64,000 bases of DNA from Fodinibacter sp963695175 (GCA_963695175.1 CAVOGG010000004.1:930001-994000); one strand, 5' to 3'. Positions 8,592 to 17,728 are shown, counted from the first letter of the stretch. Numbers and translations are program-made. Notes: generated by a model from the sequence alone, not told the origin.

Positions 8592-11500
8592 GTGGCCGTC
8601 CACGAACCCCAGATCGGTCCTCCGCCACCGGCTTGGAGCGACGTGCAGCGCGTGCTGCCGGCGCCCGACACCGGCGAGGGCTCCCTTGGCGTACCCGACG
8701 GCGAGCTGGCCAGCCTGGTCGCCGCGGCCGACTGGTCGGCCGGCCCGCTGGGCGACCCGCAGACCTGGCCGCAGAGCCTGCGCACCTCGGTCGGCATCTG
8801 CCTGTCGTCGCGCTTCCCCATCCTGCTCTGGTGGGGGCCGGAGCTCGTGATGATCTACAACGACGGCTACCGGCCGATGCTCGGCGAGTCCAAGCACCCG
8901 CGGGCCCTCGGCGCCCCGGGTCGGGAGGTGTGGACCGAGATCTGGGACGTCATCGGGCCGATGCTCGAGCAGGTGATGGCCGGGGGTGGCGCCACCTGGT
9001 CGGCCGACGAGCTGCTGATCCTCGACCGCAACGGCTTCCCCGAGGAGTGCTACTTCACGTACTCCTACAGCCCGATCACCGACGAGTCCGGCGGTGTCGG
9101 GGGCGTGTTCTGCGCGGTCACCGAGACGACCGAGCAGGTGGTGGGCGAGCGGCGGCTCGCGACGCTGGCCGAGATGGCCGGCCTGATGGGGGCGCCCAGC
9201 CGGTCCGCCGTCGTCCACACGGCGGCTGGCATCCTCGCAGCCAACGTCGGCGACCACCCCGTCGTGATGGTGCTCGACACGCCGCCCGAGGGTGACCGGG
9301 CGGCCCTGGCCGACCTCGTCGAGCAGCAGCTGCCGGGGATGGGCGCCGGCACCCGCGCTCGCGTCTCCGACCTCGTGCGCCAGGCCTCCGGAACCGGGCG
9401 GCCCGTGAGCGTGCCGGCGGACGAGGGGGCCGTGGCCGGCGGCGTGCGTGCCTGGCACGTCTACCCTGTCGGGCGCACTGCCGGGGCCGTCCGGGGGCGC
9501 GGCGCGGCCGTGATCGTTCTGGGTGAGTCGGTGCACCGGCCGTGGGACTCCTCGCTCGAGGCCTACGCCACCCTGTGCGCCACGCACGTCGCCGCCGCCC
9601 TGGCCGACCTCCGCCAGCTCTCCGAGGAGCGCCGCCGCCGGCAGGACCTCGTCGAGCTCGACGCTGCCAAGAGCGCCTTCTTCACCAACCTCAGCCACGA
9701 GCTGCGCACCCCGCTGACCCTGATCGCCGGGCCGGTGCAGGAGGTGCTTGCCACCACCGACGACCCCGACCAGCGCCGGCGCCTCGAGCTCGTCGAGCGG
9801 AACACCCACCGCCTCGCGCGGATGGTCGACGCGATGCTCGACTTCGGGCGCATCGAGGCCGGCGGGCTCGCCCCGCACCTCGTGCAGGTCGACGTCTCGG
9901 TCCTCGCCACCGGCTTGGCCGAGAGCTTCCGCGCGGCGGTGGAACGGGCGGGGCTGGCCTTTACCCATGACTGCGGCGCCGGCATCGAGGCGCAGCTCGA
10001 CCGCGACATGGTCGAGCGCATCGTGCTCAACCTCCTGGCCAACGCGGTGAAGTACACGCCCGAGGGTTCGGTCGCCCTGACCGTGCGTGGCGTCGGCGAC
10101 GACGTCGAGATCGCGGTGAGCGACACCGGTGTCGGCATCCATCCGGATGACGTCGAGCGCGCCTTCGCGCGCTTCGAGCGGCTGCCCGCCGTGGCCGGAG
10201 CCCGCTCGCACGAGGGGGCCGGCATCGGCCTCGCCATCGTGCGAGAGCTCACCGAGCTGATGGGGGGCGCGGTCACGCTGACGAGCGAGGTCGGCCAGGG
10301 AAGCACCTTCACGGTCCGGTTGCCGGTTCGACCGCCGGAGACGGCCCGCGGCGCAACGGGTGCGTCCTCGACGATGACCCCCCGCCGCGTCGACGACTTC
10401 CTGCGCGAGGTGCAGACCTGGGAGCAACCGGTGGGCGACCGGCCGGCGCGGCAGGCCCCGAGCGCCGAACCGTCGTTGCGCTCCTGCCGGCCACGGGTCA
10501 TCGTGGCGGAGGACAACGCCGACCTGCGCACGTACCTCGCCGACGTGCTGGGCGGCGACTACGACGTCGAGCTCGTGCCCGACGGCCGGGCAGCCCTCGA
10601 GGCGGCCCTGCGGGAGGCGCCCGACCTCGTGCTCAGTGACGTCCTGATGCCGGGCCTGGACGGCTACGGGCTCGTCGACGCGATCCGGCAGGAGCCCTCC
10701 CTCAGCGGCCTGCCCGTCATCCTCCTGTCGGCGCGGGCCGGCGACACCGAGACGAGCACCGCCCTCGGTGCCGGTGCGGACGACTACCTGGTCAAGCCGT
10801 TCTCGGTGCTGGAGCTGCGGGCACGGGTCGCGAGCAACCTCGAGCGTGCCTCGGCGCGCAGCCAGGACGCGTCGTGGCGCCGGGCCGTGACCGACGGCCT
10901 GCACGACGCCCTGCTCGTCCTGGAGCTCGACGGCACCGTGCTCGAGGTCAACGACAGGTTCACGAGCATGCTCGGCTGGAGCGCGGCCGACGGACCGTTC
11001 ACCCGGCCGTACCCGTGGGACGTGGCAGACGGCGGGTCGCCGGCGGGGTTCGCGGATGCCGTCGACCTCGCGACCGGCTCCCCCGGTTCCACCGGACCGG
11101 TGGAGGTCACGCTGCTGCACCGCGACGGGCGCCCGGTGGTGGGCTCGGTGCGGGTGAGCACGGTGCGGGGCGGCCGGGGTCGGCCCTCGCGGCTCCTGGC
11201 GACGGTGCGGGACGTGACGGCCGAGCACGAGGCGCGCAACCGCCGGGCCACCGCCGCGGCGCTGTCCGCCGAGCTGGGGTCGGCCGAGGAGCTGACCGAC
11301 GTGGTCGCCGCGGCGGTCGCCGGCCTGTCGGTGCTCTTCGGCGGCGAGGCGACGGTCAGCGTCGTCGTCGGGAGGAAGGAGCAGGTCTTCACGGCGTCCG
11401 GTCCCCTCGACCCCGGTGACCTCGACCCGGCGGTCGCCGACCGGCTCGACGAGGGCGAGGCCGACCCGCCGTCGGCCGCCGACGGTGACGTCGACGGCAT

Positions 11501-11864
11501 CCTGCTCACGGCGGGTGTAGGAGCACCGCGGTGCCGGGTCTGGGTCTCGTTCCCGGTGGCGCGTCCCGTGACGGCCGACGAGCGGATCGCGGGTGACCTG
11601 CTCGCCCTCGCGCTCGTGCTGGCGTGCGACCGGGTGCTCGCGGCGACGAGCTTCGCCGAGCGCGAGCAGCACCTGCGCCGGGCGGTGGACAGCCACGAGG
11701 AGATCGGTCAGGCCGTCGGCATCCTCGTCGAGCGGCACCGCTGGACCCCGACGACGGCGTTCGAGCACCTCAAGCGCACCTCGCAGGACCACAACATCAA
11801 GCTCCGCGAGGTCGCACAGCGGGTCATCGAGAGCGGAGCGGTCCCCGGCGAGGAGGCGTCATGA
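8592..11864 (+). CDS. hybrid sensor histidine kinase with receiver and C-terminal ANTAR domain
   Basis: A 1090-residue soluble multi-domain protein. Order: PAS (~35-170), GAF (~180-340), HisKA with LSHELRTPLT (His ~368), HATPase with NLLANAVKYTP (~480) and GIGLAIV (~544), receiver with LVLSDVLMPGLDG (Asp ~683), second PAS (~760-880), GAF (~885-1010) and ANTAR (~1030-1085). There is no membrane segment, so it senses a cytosolic signal. The ANTAR end predicts an RNA-binding output within the same chain. GTG at 8592 after CGGGAG is preferred; an ATG at 8571 is also in frame. Its stop shares TCATGA with the stop of the facing GAF-ANTAR gene. Confidence 0.9.
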   Translation: MAVHEPQIGPPPPAWSDVQRVLPAPDTGEGSLGVPDGELASLVAAADWSAGPLGDPQTWPQSLRTSVGICLSSRFPILLWWGPELVMIYNDGYRPMLGESKHPRALGAPGREVWTEIWDVIGPMLEQVMAGGGATWSADELLILDRNGFPEECYFTYSYSPITDESGGVGGVFCAVTETTEQVVGERRLATLAEMAGLMGAPSRSAVVHTAAGILAANVGDHPVVMVLDTPPEGDRAALADLVEQQLPGMGAGTRARVSDLVRQASGTGRPVSVPADEGAVAGGVRAWHVYPVGRTAGAVRGRGAAVIVLGESVHRPWDSSLEAYATLCATHVAAALADLRQLSEERRRRQDLVELDAAKSAFFTNLSHELRTPLTLIAGPVQEVLATTDDPDQRRRLELVERNTHRLARMVDAMLDFGRIEAGGLAPHLVQVDVSVLATGLAESFRAAVERAGLAFTHDCGAGIEAQLDRDMVERIVLNLLANAVKYTPEGSVALTVRGVGDDVEIAVSDTGVGIHPDDVERAFARFERLPAVAGARSHEGAGIGLAIVRELTELMGGAVTLTSEVGQGSTFTVRLPVRPPETARGATGASSTMTPRRVDDFLREVQTWEQPVGDRPARQAPSAEPSLRSCRPRVIVAEDNADLRTYLADVLGGDYDVELVPDGRAALEAALREAPDLVLSDVLMPGLDGYGLVDAIRQEPSLSGLPVILLSARAGDTETSTALGAGADDYLVKPFSVLELRARVASNLERASARSQDASWRRAVTDGLHDALLVLELDGTVLEVNDRFTSMLGWSAADGPFTRPYPWDVADGGSPAGFADAVDLATGSPGSTGPVEVTLLHRDGRPVVGSVRVSTVRGGRGRPSRLLATVRDVTAEHEARNRRATAAALSAELGSAEELTDVVAAAVAGLSVLFGGEATVSVVVGRKEQVFTASGPLDPGDLDPAVADRLDEGEADPPSAADGDVDGILLTAGVGAPRCRVWVSFPVARPVTADERIAGDLLALALVLACDRVLAATSFAEREQHLRRAVDSHEEIGQAVGILVERHRWTPTTAFEHLKRTSQDHNIKLREVAQRVIESGAVPGEEAS

Positions 11865-12578
11865 GTCGGCCGGTCGCACGTCGAGGGTGCCGGAGCGCGC
11901 CCGGTACATGACGTGGCGGGCGGCCACGCCGAGGGTGACCCCCTCCTCGTCGGCCAGGGCCACCAGGGCGTGGAACGCCTCGGCCATGTCGAGCGATCGG
12001 GTGTGTGCCAGCGCGCCCTTGGCCAGCTCGACGAGCGCGCGGTCCTCGAGCGCCGACCGCAGACCGACCGCGAGGTGGTCGTGGTGGACCTGCGCGCTCA
12101 CCACGAGCAGCGTGACGGCATCGGCGAGGGCGCGGCAGTCGAGCTGTTGGTGCTCGAAACCGGTGGGGTCTGCCCGGAACACGTTGAGGGCGCCGAAGGT
12201 CTGACCGTGCCACGTGAGCGGCACCGCCTGCACCGACCGGTAGCCCGAGGCCACGACGGCCGGGCCGGCCTTGGGCCAGCGGGAGACGAGGGCCCCGGCA
12301 CCGACCTCGTGCACCTCCTCGCCGGTGCGCAGCGCGTCGACGCAGGGGCCCTCGTCCACCTGGGTCTGGTGCATCTCGAGGTCGAGGGCGCGGTGCGAGG
12401 TCGCCGCCAGCACCTCGAGCGAGCCGTCGGTGTCGACGAGGACGGCCGCGGCCGTCGCGGGCAACGACGCGGTGACGCCGGCCAGCAGCCGGGCCAGGGC
12501 ACCGGTGACGTCGAGGTCGGGCCCCACCATGGCCGCATTGGCCCTGGCGAGGACGTCGGAGACGCTCGTGCGTGTCAT
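11859..12578 (-). CDS. GAF-ANTAR regulator 1
   Basis: A 239-residue protein with an N-terminal GAF domain (~20-165; VDEGPCVDAL, GYRSVQAVPL and FGALNVF are visible) and a C-terminal three-helix ANTAR domain (ALVELAKGALAHTRSLD...). ANTAR domains bind paired hexaloop RNA hairpins and prevent transcription termination. ATG at 12578 has an AGGAG site and overlaps the stop of the upstream paralogue (ATGA), so the pair is coupled. Its 3' end overlaps that of the ANTAR-bearing kinase by 6 nt. Target RNAs are unknown. Confidence 0.88.
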   Translation of the reverse strand: MTRTSVSDVLARANAAMVGPDLDVTGALARLLAGVTASLPATAAAVLVDTDGSLEVLAATSHRALDLEMHQTQVDEGPCVDALRTGEEVHEVGAGALVSRWPKAGPAVVASGYRSVQAVPLTWHGQTFGALNVFRADPTGFEHQQLDCRALADAVTLLVVSAQVHHDHLAVGLRSALEDRALVELAKGALAHTRSLDMAEAFHALVALADEEGVTLGVAARHVMYRARSGTLDVRPADS

Positions 12579-13297
12579 GTTGACTCGATCTCCTGATCCG
12601 GGTTTGCCGAGAAGGCGAGGACGCGGGTGATGACGGCGTGCGCGGTCGCCGCGACGCTCTGGTCGTGCGAGTAGGCGTGGGCCCGCAACAGGGCGATGGC
12701 GTCGGTGTCGGGGACCCCGAGCTGGGCGACGACCATGCCGGTGGCCTGGTGCACCTCGGCCCGTTCCGACCACGCACCCTGCCCGGCCTCCTGCATGCTC
12801 GGCCCGTCGGCGAGCAGGGCGGCTGCGACGACCCGGGACACGATGAGCGCGGCGTCGAGGTCGATCTCGCGGTCGGTGCCGTGCTGGTGCAGCGTGAGCA
12901 CCCCGATGACCCGCTCGTCGCCCTCACCCATCGGCAGCGCGTGGGCGACGAGCGGGGCGAGCGCGGTGAGGGAGTCCGACTCGAGCAGGGGCCAGCGGGG
13001 GTCCGGCCCGTCGACGTCGAGCAGGTCGAACCGCGCGTACGTGCCGGTGGTGAAGGCGTCGGGGCCGGGGCCCTGACCGACGACGTCCTGGGTCTCCTCG
13101 AGCAGCCGGGCCGTGTCGTCGGTGGCGCACAGGGTGACGCGCTCGACGTGGGTGTAGGCGATGGTGATCGCCCCGCCGTCGCAGCCGAGGGTCGCCGCCG
13201 CCGCATGGCACAGCCGGTCGGGCAGCGGCAGGCCGTCGGCAGCGCCCTGGGCCAGGCCACGGGCCAGCCGCGCGAGGAGGTCGTCGACGTCAGCCAT
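12575..13297 (-). CDS. GAF-ANTAR regulator 2
   Basis: A 240-residue paralogue of the downstream gene. The N-terminal GAF domain spans ~10-160 (LVAHALPMGEGDERVIGVLTL) and the C-terminal ANTAR-like helices include AEVHQATGMVVAQLGVPDTD and end in ITRVLAF. The start at 13297 follows GGGAGGAC. Sequence identity to regulator 1 is low outside the domain pattern, so they probably respond to different ligands. It is first in a two-gene operon. Confidence 0.85.
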   Translation of the reverse strand: MADVDDLLARLARGLAQGAADGLPLPDRLCHAAAATLGCDGGAITIAYTHVERVTLCATDDTARLLEETQDVVGQGPGPDAFTTGTYARFDLLDVDGPDPRWPLLESDSLTALAPLVAHALPMGEGDERVIGVLTLHQHGTDREIDLDAALIVSRVVAAALLADGPSMQEAGQGAWSERAEVHQATGMVVAQLGVPDTDAIALLRAHAYSHDQSVAATAHAVITRVLAFSANPDQEIEST

Positions 13298-13391
13298 GCC
13301 CCGGTCCTCCCGCCGCGGTCGCACCGCGTGTCGTTGGGAACTCACCGTACTCCGCGCGGCTGAGCGCGCCGCGGCTCTTCCGGGATGCCGG

Positions 13392-13580
13392 TCACCCGCT
13401 CTCGGTGTCGTCCTGCGGGGGTGCCGGAGCATCGGCATCCGCCTCGGCCGTGGACGAACGGCGCATCGCGTCGTCGAGACCCGGGATCGGGTCGACGTAG
13501 CCGGGCGGGGGCGGCGGGTCCGGCGTCACCGGTGGCCAGGTCGTGCCGTCTGGGCGCAGGTGGGATGTCTGAAAGTTCAT
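13392..13580 (-). CDS. small acidic Pro-rich hypothetical protein
   Basis: A 62-residue protein with a short hydrophilic N-terminus (MNFQTSHLRPDG), a run of Pro residues near the middle and an Asp/Glu/Ala-rich C-terminus. It has no membrane segment or known motif. A GAGGAG ribosome-binding site 6-8 nt before ATG and strongly GC-biased third positions support it as a real gene. Probably intrinsically disordered. It lies alone between the GAF-ANTAR pair and a divergent SRPBCC gene. Confidence 0.6.
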   Translation of the reverse strand: MNFQTSHLRPDGTTWPPVTPDPPPPPGYVDPIPGLDDAMRRSSTAEADADAPAPPQDDTESG

Positions 13581-13737
13581 GATCAGCTCCTCGCCTGTTC
13601 CCTGCCCCGGCGGGCCTCAGGTAAACCCCGCCGCCGGCAGCCGTGCGGGTTCGGCGCTCACCGCGCCAGTCGGGCCCGGCGCCAACTCGCCCGGTGCGAA
13701 CCCCCTTCGTCCGCGCACGCCGGTGTTTCATGAAGGG

Positions 13738-14166
13738 ATGACTGATCACGTGGCACGAGCACAGGTGGACGTCGACGCAGGTCAGGACGCCGTCTGGGCG
13801 GCCCTGACCGACCCCGGCAGGATCGCGGACTGGATGATGGGCGCCGAGGTCACCACCGACTGGCAGGTGGGCAGCCCGATCACCTGGCAGGGCGAGATGA
13901 ACGGCACACCCTACGAGGACAAGGGCGAGGTGCTGGAGGTCGACGAGCCGAACCGGTTGTCGATGACGCACTACAGCCCGCTCATGGGGGAGGCCGACGA
14001 GCCGGAGAACTACCACACCCTCGTCTACGAGCTCTCCGGCGGAGACGGCCCGACCACGGTGCGGCTGACCCAGGACGGCAACGAGTCGGCCGAGCAGGCC
14101 GAGCAGTTCAGTGCGAACTGGCAGGGGATGCTCGAGGCGCTCAAGGGGTCGGTCGAGTCGGCCTGA
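13738..14166 (+). CDS. SRPBCC/AHSA1-like protein
   Basis: A 142-residue Aha1/START-like protein. QVDVDAGQDAVWAALTDP at the N-terminus and the closing helix EQAEQFSANWQGMLEALK near the C-terminus are typical of the AHSA1 branch. It probably binds a small hydrophobic ligand; function unknown. ATG at 13738 is taken as the start; AAGGG precedes it only very closely, so initiation may be weak or leaderless. A hairpin 33 nt past the stop ends the unit. Confidence 0.8.
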   Translation: MTDHVARAQVDVDAGQDAVWAALTDPGRIADWMMGAEVTTDWQVGSPITWQGEMNGTPYEDKGEVLEVDEPNRLSMTHYSPLMGEADEPENYHTLVYELSGGDGPTTVRLTQDGNESAEQAEQFSANWQGMLEALKGSVESA

Positions 14167-14198
14167 ACCAGCCCCGGGCGAGAACCGTAGGTCCTGTC

Positions 14199-14228
14199 GG
14201 GCACCGTCACACCGTCGTGACGGTGCCC
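14199..14228. terminator. 12-bp hairpin between convergent SRPBCC and WS/DGAT genes
   Basis: GGGCACCGTCAC (14199-14210) pairs perfectly with 14217-14228 around a 6-nt loop. It overlaps the last codons of the minus-strand acyltransferase and so can stop both transcripts. Confidence 0.65.
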
Positions 14229-15598
14229 ACCAGCTCGGCCAGCGACGACTCGATGGCCGCACAGAGCACGTCGATGTCGGGCACGGCGTCGTAGTCGCCG
14301 GTGACACCGATCGTCAGGTGCCCGTCGTAGCTCAGGATGCCGATGCTGATCCGCACCGTCTGGGCGAGCGGGATGTAGGGGAACAGCTCCAGCATCCGGT
14401 GGCCGAGGAGGTAGAGGGGGTGCTGAGGCCCGGGGATGTTCGTGGTGACCGTGTTGACGACCCGCTGCCCGGCGAAGGCCGAGACCTTGGCGCCCAGCGT
14501 CATCAGGGTCGCGGGCACGAAGTCGGCTGCAGCGAGCATCGACTCGACGCCGACCGACTGACCGCTGCCCTTCAGGCCGATCATCTGGTGGGCCACCACG
14601 GTCAGCCGCTCGCGCGGGCCGGCGACGCCGACCGGCAGCTCGGCGAACATGGCGGTGACCTGGTTGCCGAGCTGTCCCCGGTGCAGCTCGGTGCGTACCG
14701 ACACGGGCACCAGGGAGCGGATCGTCGTGCTCTCGACGTCCTCGCCCCGGGTCAGCAGGTACTCGCGGAACCCGCCGGCCACGGCAGCGAGCACCACGTC
14801 GTTGACCGTGCAGCCCGCGGCCTTCTTGACCCGCTTGACGTCGGCGAGCTCGGCCCGCGCCCACCCCCACCGCCGGTGCGGCCCGAGCGGGCCGTTGAGC
14901 ACGCTGGTCGGGGCGACGGCTCTGCGCCCGACACTCGCCAACCCGTAGGCGCGCACGGCCGCTGCCTTCGCCAGGTCGCCGGGTGCCGTGATGCCGCGGC
15001 GGGCCGCACCGCCCACCGCCCGGACGGCGTCGACCGGCAGCCGTGCGATGCCCACCACGCCGGATGCCGTGAGCCCGAGTCGCGATGGAGGACCCACCGG
15101 GTGCCACGCGCGTGGCGTGGGCCGCGCGGCGTCAGGCGTGGTGTCGAGCAGCACCTCCATCAGCTCGTTCCCGGCGAGCCCGTCGATCATCGCGTGGTGC
15201 GTCTTGGTGATCAGGGCCCACCGGTCGTCGGTCAGCCCCTCGACCAGCCAGAGCTCCCACAACGGGCGGTCGACGTCGAGGCGGTTCGAGAGCACGCGTC
15301 CGAACAGGGTGCGCAGCTGGTCGTCGCCGCCCGGGGCGGGGATCGCGGTGTGCCGCAGGTGGTAGTCGAGCAGGAAGTGCGGGTCGTCGACCCACACCGG
15401 GCGGGCGAGGTCGAGCGGCATCCGTTGCACCCGCTGCCGGTGGCGGGGCAGGCCGTCGAGGCAGGACTGCAGGTACTCGGACAGCTCGTCGTAGGTGGGT
15501 GCGGGTCCCTCGAAGATCAGCAGCGAGCCGACGTGCATCTGCTGCCGGTCGTTCTCGAGCTGGAGGAAGCCGGCGTCGAGCGAGCTGAGCCTCTGCAC
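14207..15598 (-). CDS. wax ester synthase / diacylglycerol acyltransferase (WS/DGAT)
   Basis: A 463-residue acyltransferase of the usual WS/DGAT length. The catalytic HHxxxDG motif appears as THHAMIDG at ~133; the N-terminus QRLSSLDAGFLQLE is characteristic, and a conserved NIPGP block occurs in the C-terminal half. The family joins acyl-CoA to diacylglycerol or fatty alcohols, making storage triacylglycerol or wax at the inner membrane face. GTG at 15598 sits 5 nt after GGAGG; an earlier GTG at 15604 overlaps that site and is less likely. It is last of three tightly packed minus-strand genes behind an arabinose-type operator. Confidence 0.9.
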   Translation of the reverse strand: MQRLSSLDAGFLQLENDRQQMHVGSLLIFEGPAPTYDELSEYLQSCLDGLPRHRQRVQRMPLDLARPVWVDDPHFLLDYHLRHTAIPAPGGDDQLRTLFGRVLSNRLDVDRPLWELWLVEGLTDDRWALITKTHHAMIDGLAGNELMEVLLDTTPDAARPTPRAWHPVGPPSRLGLTASGVVGIARLPVDAVRAVGGAARRGITAPGDLAKAAAVRAYGLASVGRRAVAPTSVLNGPLGPHRRWGWARAELADVKRVKKAAGCTVNDVVLAAVAGGFREYLLTRGEDVESTTIRSLVPVSVRTELHRGQLGNQVTAMFAELPVGVAGPRERLTVVAHQMIGLKGSGQSVGVESMLAAADFVPATLMTLGAKVSAFAGQRVVNTVTTNIPGPQHPLYLLGHRMLELFPYIPLAQTVRISIGILSYDGHLTIGVTGDYDAVPDIDVLCAAIESSLAELVGTVTTV

Positions 15599-15600
15599 GG

Positions 15601-16641
15601 TCACCTCCGCTTCGGGACGGATGTTGTGGACTGCGACGCGAGGTCGGCGACATCCGGGTGCTGGGCGAGCCAGCCGAGGACGACGTCGATCGTCCATTGT
15701 GGCACCTCGAGCTGGGGGACGTGCCCCACACCCTGGGCGACCTCGAACTGCCAGTGCGGGTTCGCCGCGGCGGCGGCCCGGGCGGCGGCGATGTTGATGA
15801 GCCGGTCCTGGTCACCGTGCAGCAGCAGCACCGGCACGTCGATCTCCCGGAGCATGGCGGCGTAGCGACGCCGGTCGGCGAGCACCCAGAGCAGCGACTG
15901 GGCCGCCGTCAGCATCTCGGAGTCGACGTCCGGGTACTCGAGGCGCTGGCCGGCGAGCTCGGCGTGCAGGGCGAGGATCTCCGGTGGGATCCGGCTGGGG
16001 TCGGCGCAGCACAGCGCCAGGAGGTCGCGCGCGGACCGGACCGCCGACGCCTCGTCCCGGGGGCGTCGCGCCACCCGGCGACCGAGCACCGGCACCATGA
16101 AGGCCGCGAACATCGCGAACACCTTGGGGTCGGGGCGGGCCCGCAGCGCGGGTGGCAGTGCCGGGTCGACGAGCACCAGGCCCGCCACGGTCTCGGCGCG
16201 CCGCGCGGCCTGGCGGATCGAGATCAACCCGCCCATCGAGTTGCCGACCAGGATCGCGGGGCTCCCGGCCACCTCGAGCAGGAACCGGTGGAGCAGCCGG
16301 TTGTTCGCCTGCACCGAGGTCGCCCGCGAGCCGCCCAGGGTGTGCCCGAACCCCGCCAGGTCGATGGCCACGACCCGGCAGGTCTGGGCCAGAGTGGGCG
16401 CGACCGCGGCCCAGTTGAGCGCCGACCCGCCGAGGCCGTGCACGCACACGACCAGCGGGCCGTCGGACGGTCCGCCGAAGTCGAGGTAGTGCACCGGTCC
16501 CTCGAGATCGGCCCATCGCGACTCGGGGCGGGGGGTGCGCTGGTCGGGTGGGGCCTCCACCCTGCGGACTCTATTCGACGGTGGGGGCAGCTCGACGGCC
16601 GGCGTGGGGCTCCCCACACCCTGGCGGCGGGCCGGCCTCAT
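15601..16641 (-). CDS. alpha/beta hydrolase
   Basis: A 346-residue hydrolase. The oxyanion region reads VCVHGLGGSALNW, the nucleophile elbow GNSMGG (Ser), the acid HGDQDRLI (Asp), and the catalytic His lies in GVGHVPQLE. A lipase or esterase role is plausible given the acyltransferase downstream (stop 2 nt before its start), but the substrate is unknown. ATG at 16641 overlaps the stop of the epimerase gene (ATGA), which settles the start and shows translational coupling. Confidence 0.87.
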   Translation of the reverse strand: MRPARRQGVGSPTPAVELPPPSNRVRRVEAPPDQRTPRPESRWADLEGPVHYLDFGGPSDGPLVVCVHGLGGSALNWAAVAPTLAQTCRVVAIDLAGFGHTLGGSRATSVQANNRLLHRFLLEVAGSPAILVGNSMGGLISIRQAARRAETVAGLVLVDPALPPALRARPDPKVFAMFAAFMVPVLGRRVARRPRDEASAVRSARDLLALCCADPSRIPPEILALHAELAGQRLEYPDVDSEMLTAAQSLLWVLADRRRYAAMLREIDVPVLLLHGDQDRLINIAAARAAAAANPHWQFEVAQGVGHVPQLEVPQWTIDVVLGWLAQHPDVADLASQSTTSVPKRR

Positions 16642-17675
16642 CGGCCCGAGAAGCGCCACACGGTGGTGGCGCGGTACTGCTCGCCGGGGCGCAGCACGGC
16701 CGAGGGGAAGTCCGGCTGGTTCGGGGCGTCGGGGTAGCCCTGGCACTCCAGGGCGATGCCGGCCCGGGTGCCCAGCCGCTCACCGGCGCGGTCCACCACC
16801 GTGCCGTCCAGCTTGTTGCCCGTGTAGACCTGAACGGAGGGCTGGGTGGTGGAGACCTCGAGGGCGCGTCCCGTCGCCGGGTGCTCGAGCCGGGCCGCGG
16901 GCTGCAGGCCGTCACCGGGCAGGACGAAGGCGTGGTCGAGGCCGCCGGCCTGGCGCACCTGAGGGTGCGACGAGCGCACCCGGTCGTGCAGCTCGGCACC
17001 CGTGCGGAAGTCGAACACGCTGTCCTGCACCGGTTCTGCCCATCCGAGCGGGATGGAGGCCGGGTCGACCGGGAGGTAGGCGTCGGCGGCCAGGGTGAGC
17101 CGGTGGTCGTCGACCGTGCCGTACCCGGCGAGGTTGAAGTAGGCGTGGTTGGTCAGGCTGACCACGGTGGGTGCGTCGGTCTCGGCACTGTGCTCGATGG
17201 TGACGGTGTCGTCGGACACCTCGTAGCGGACCCGGGCGGTGACCGCCCCCGGGAACCCCTGGTCGCCGTCGGGGCTGACCAGCTCCAGCTCGAGCGAGGC
17301 CTCGTCGCCGTCGACGACTGACCAGCGCCGTGCGTGGAAGCCCACCGGCCCCCCATGCAGGCAGGTGGTGCCCTCGTTGGCGGCCAGTTCGTGGCACGTC
17401 CCGTCGAGCGAGAAGCGCGCCGCGCCAACGCGATTGGCGTACCGACCGACGGTCGCGCCGAGGTAGGGGTTCCCGTCCGCCGCGTAGTCGGCAGCCGAGC
17501 CCAGACCCAGCACGACGTCCGTCCACACTCCGCCGGCCGACGGCACGCGGAGCCGGGCCACGGTCGCGCCGAGGTCGAGGACGGTGAGCTGCAGGCCCGC
17601 CGCCGACGCGCTCAGTGTGTGCGCCGTGACCTGTGAGCCGTCGGGGAGGGTCCCGAAGGGCGCGGTGGGCAGCAT
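16638..17675 (-). CDS. galM: aldose 1-epimerase (mutarotase)
   Basis: A 345-residue GalM-type beta-sandwich enzyme that interconverts alpha and beta anomers of aldoses. Visible signatures are GRYANRVGAARF, LTNHAYFNLAG (catalytic His) and ALECQGYPDAPNQPDFP (catalytic Glu). GGAGGAG precedes the ATG. The gene heads the epimerase-hydrolase-acyltransferase operon, and a LacI-type palindrome lies 38 nt upstream, so it is likely part of the arabinose regulon, supplying the anomer used by arabinose isomerase (inference). Confidence 0.88.
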   Translation of the reverse strand: MLPTAPFGTLPDGSQVTAHTLSASAAGLQLTVLDLGATVARLRVPSAGGVWTDVVLGLGSAADYAADGNPYLGATVGRYANRVGAARFSLDGTCHELAANEGTTCLHGGPVGFHARRWSVVDGDEASLELELVSPDGDQGFPGAVTARVRYEVSDDTVTIEHSAETDAPTVVSLTNHAYFNLAGYGTVDDHRLTLAADAYLPVDPASIPLGWAEPVQDSVFDFRTGAELHDRVRSSHPQVRQAGGLDHAFVLPGDGLQPAARLEHPATGRALEVSTTQPSVQVYTGNKLDGTVVDRAGERLGTRAGIALECQGYPDAPNQPDFPSAVLRPGEQYRATTVWRFSGR

Positions 17676-17712
17676 GTCGGAACTCCTCCGTCATTGGGGG
17701 TGGCGTCAGCGC

Positions 17713-17728
17713 ATGTTATCGCTAACAT
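17713..17728. promoter_or_regulatory. LacI-family operator before galM
   Basis: A 16-bp palindrome, ATGTTA-TCGC-TAACAT, with perfect 6-bp outer arms. It lies 38 nt before galM and 127 nt before the divergent regulator gene, and resembles the sites before araB. Presumed binding site of the adjacent LacI-type protein. Confidence 0.75.

Noticed and set aside
8256..11792. A 1178-codon open frame on the minus strand opposite the hybrid kinase
   Set aside because: It is the mirror of a GC-rich gene: composition is Arg/Gly/His-rich, no motif is present, and the plus strand encodes clear kinase domains.
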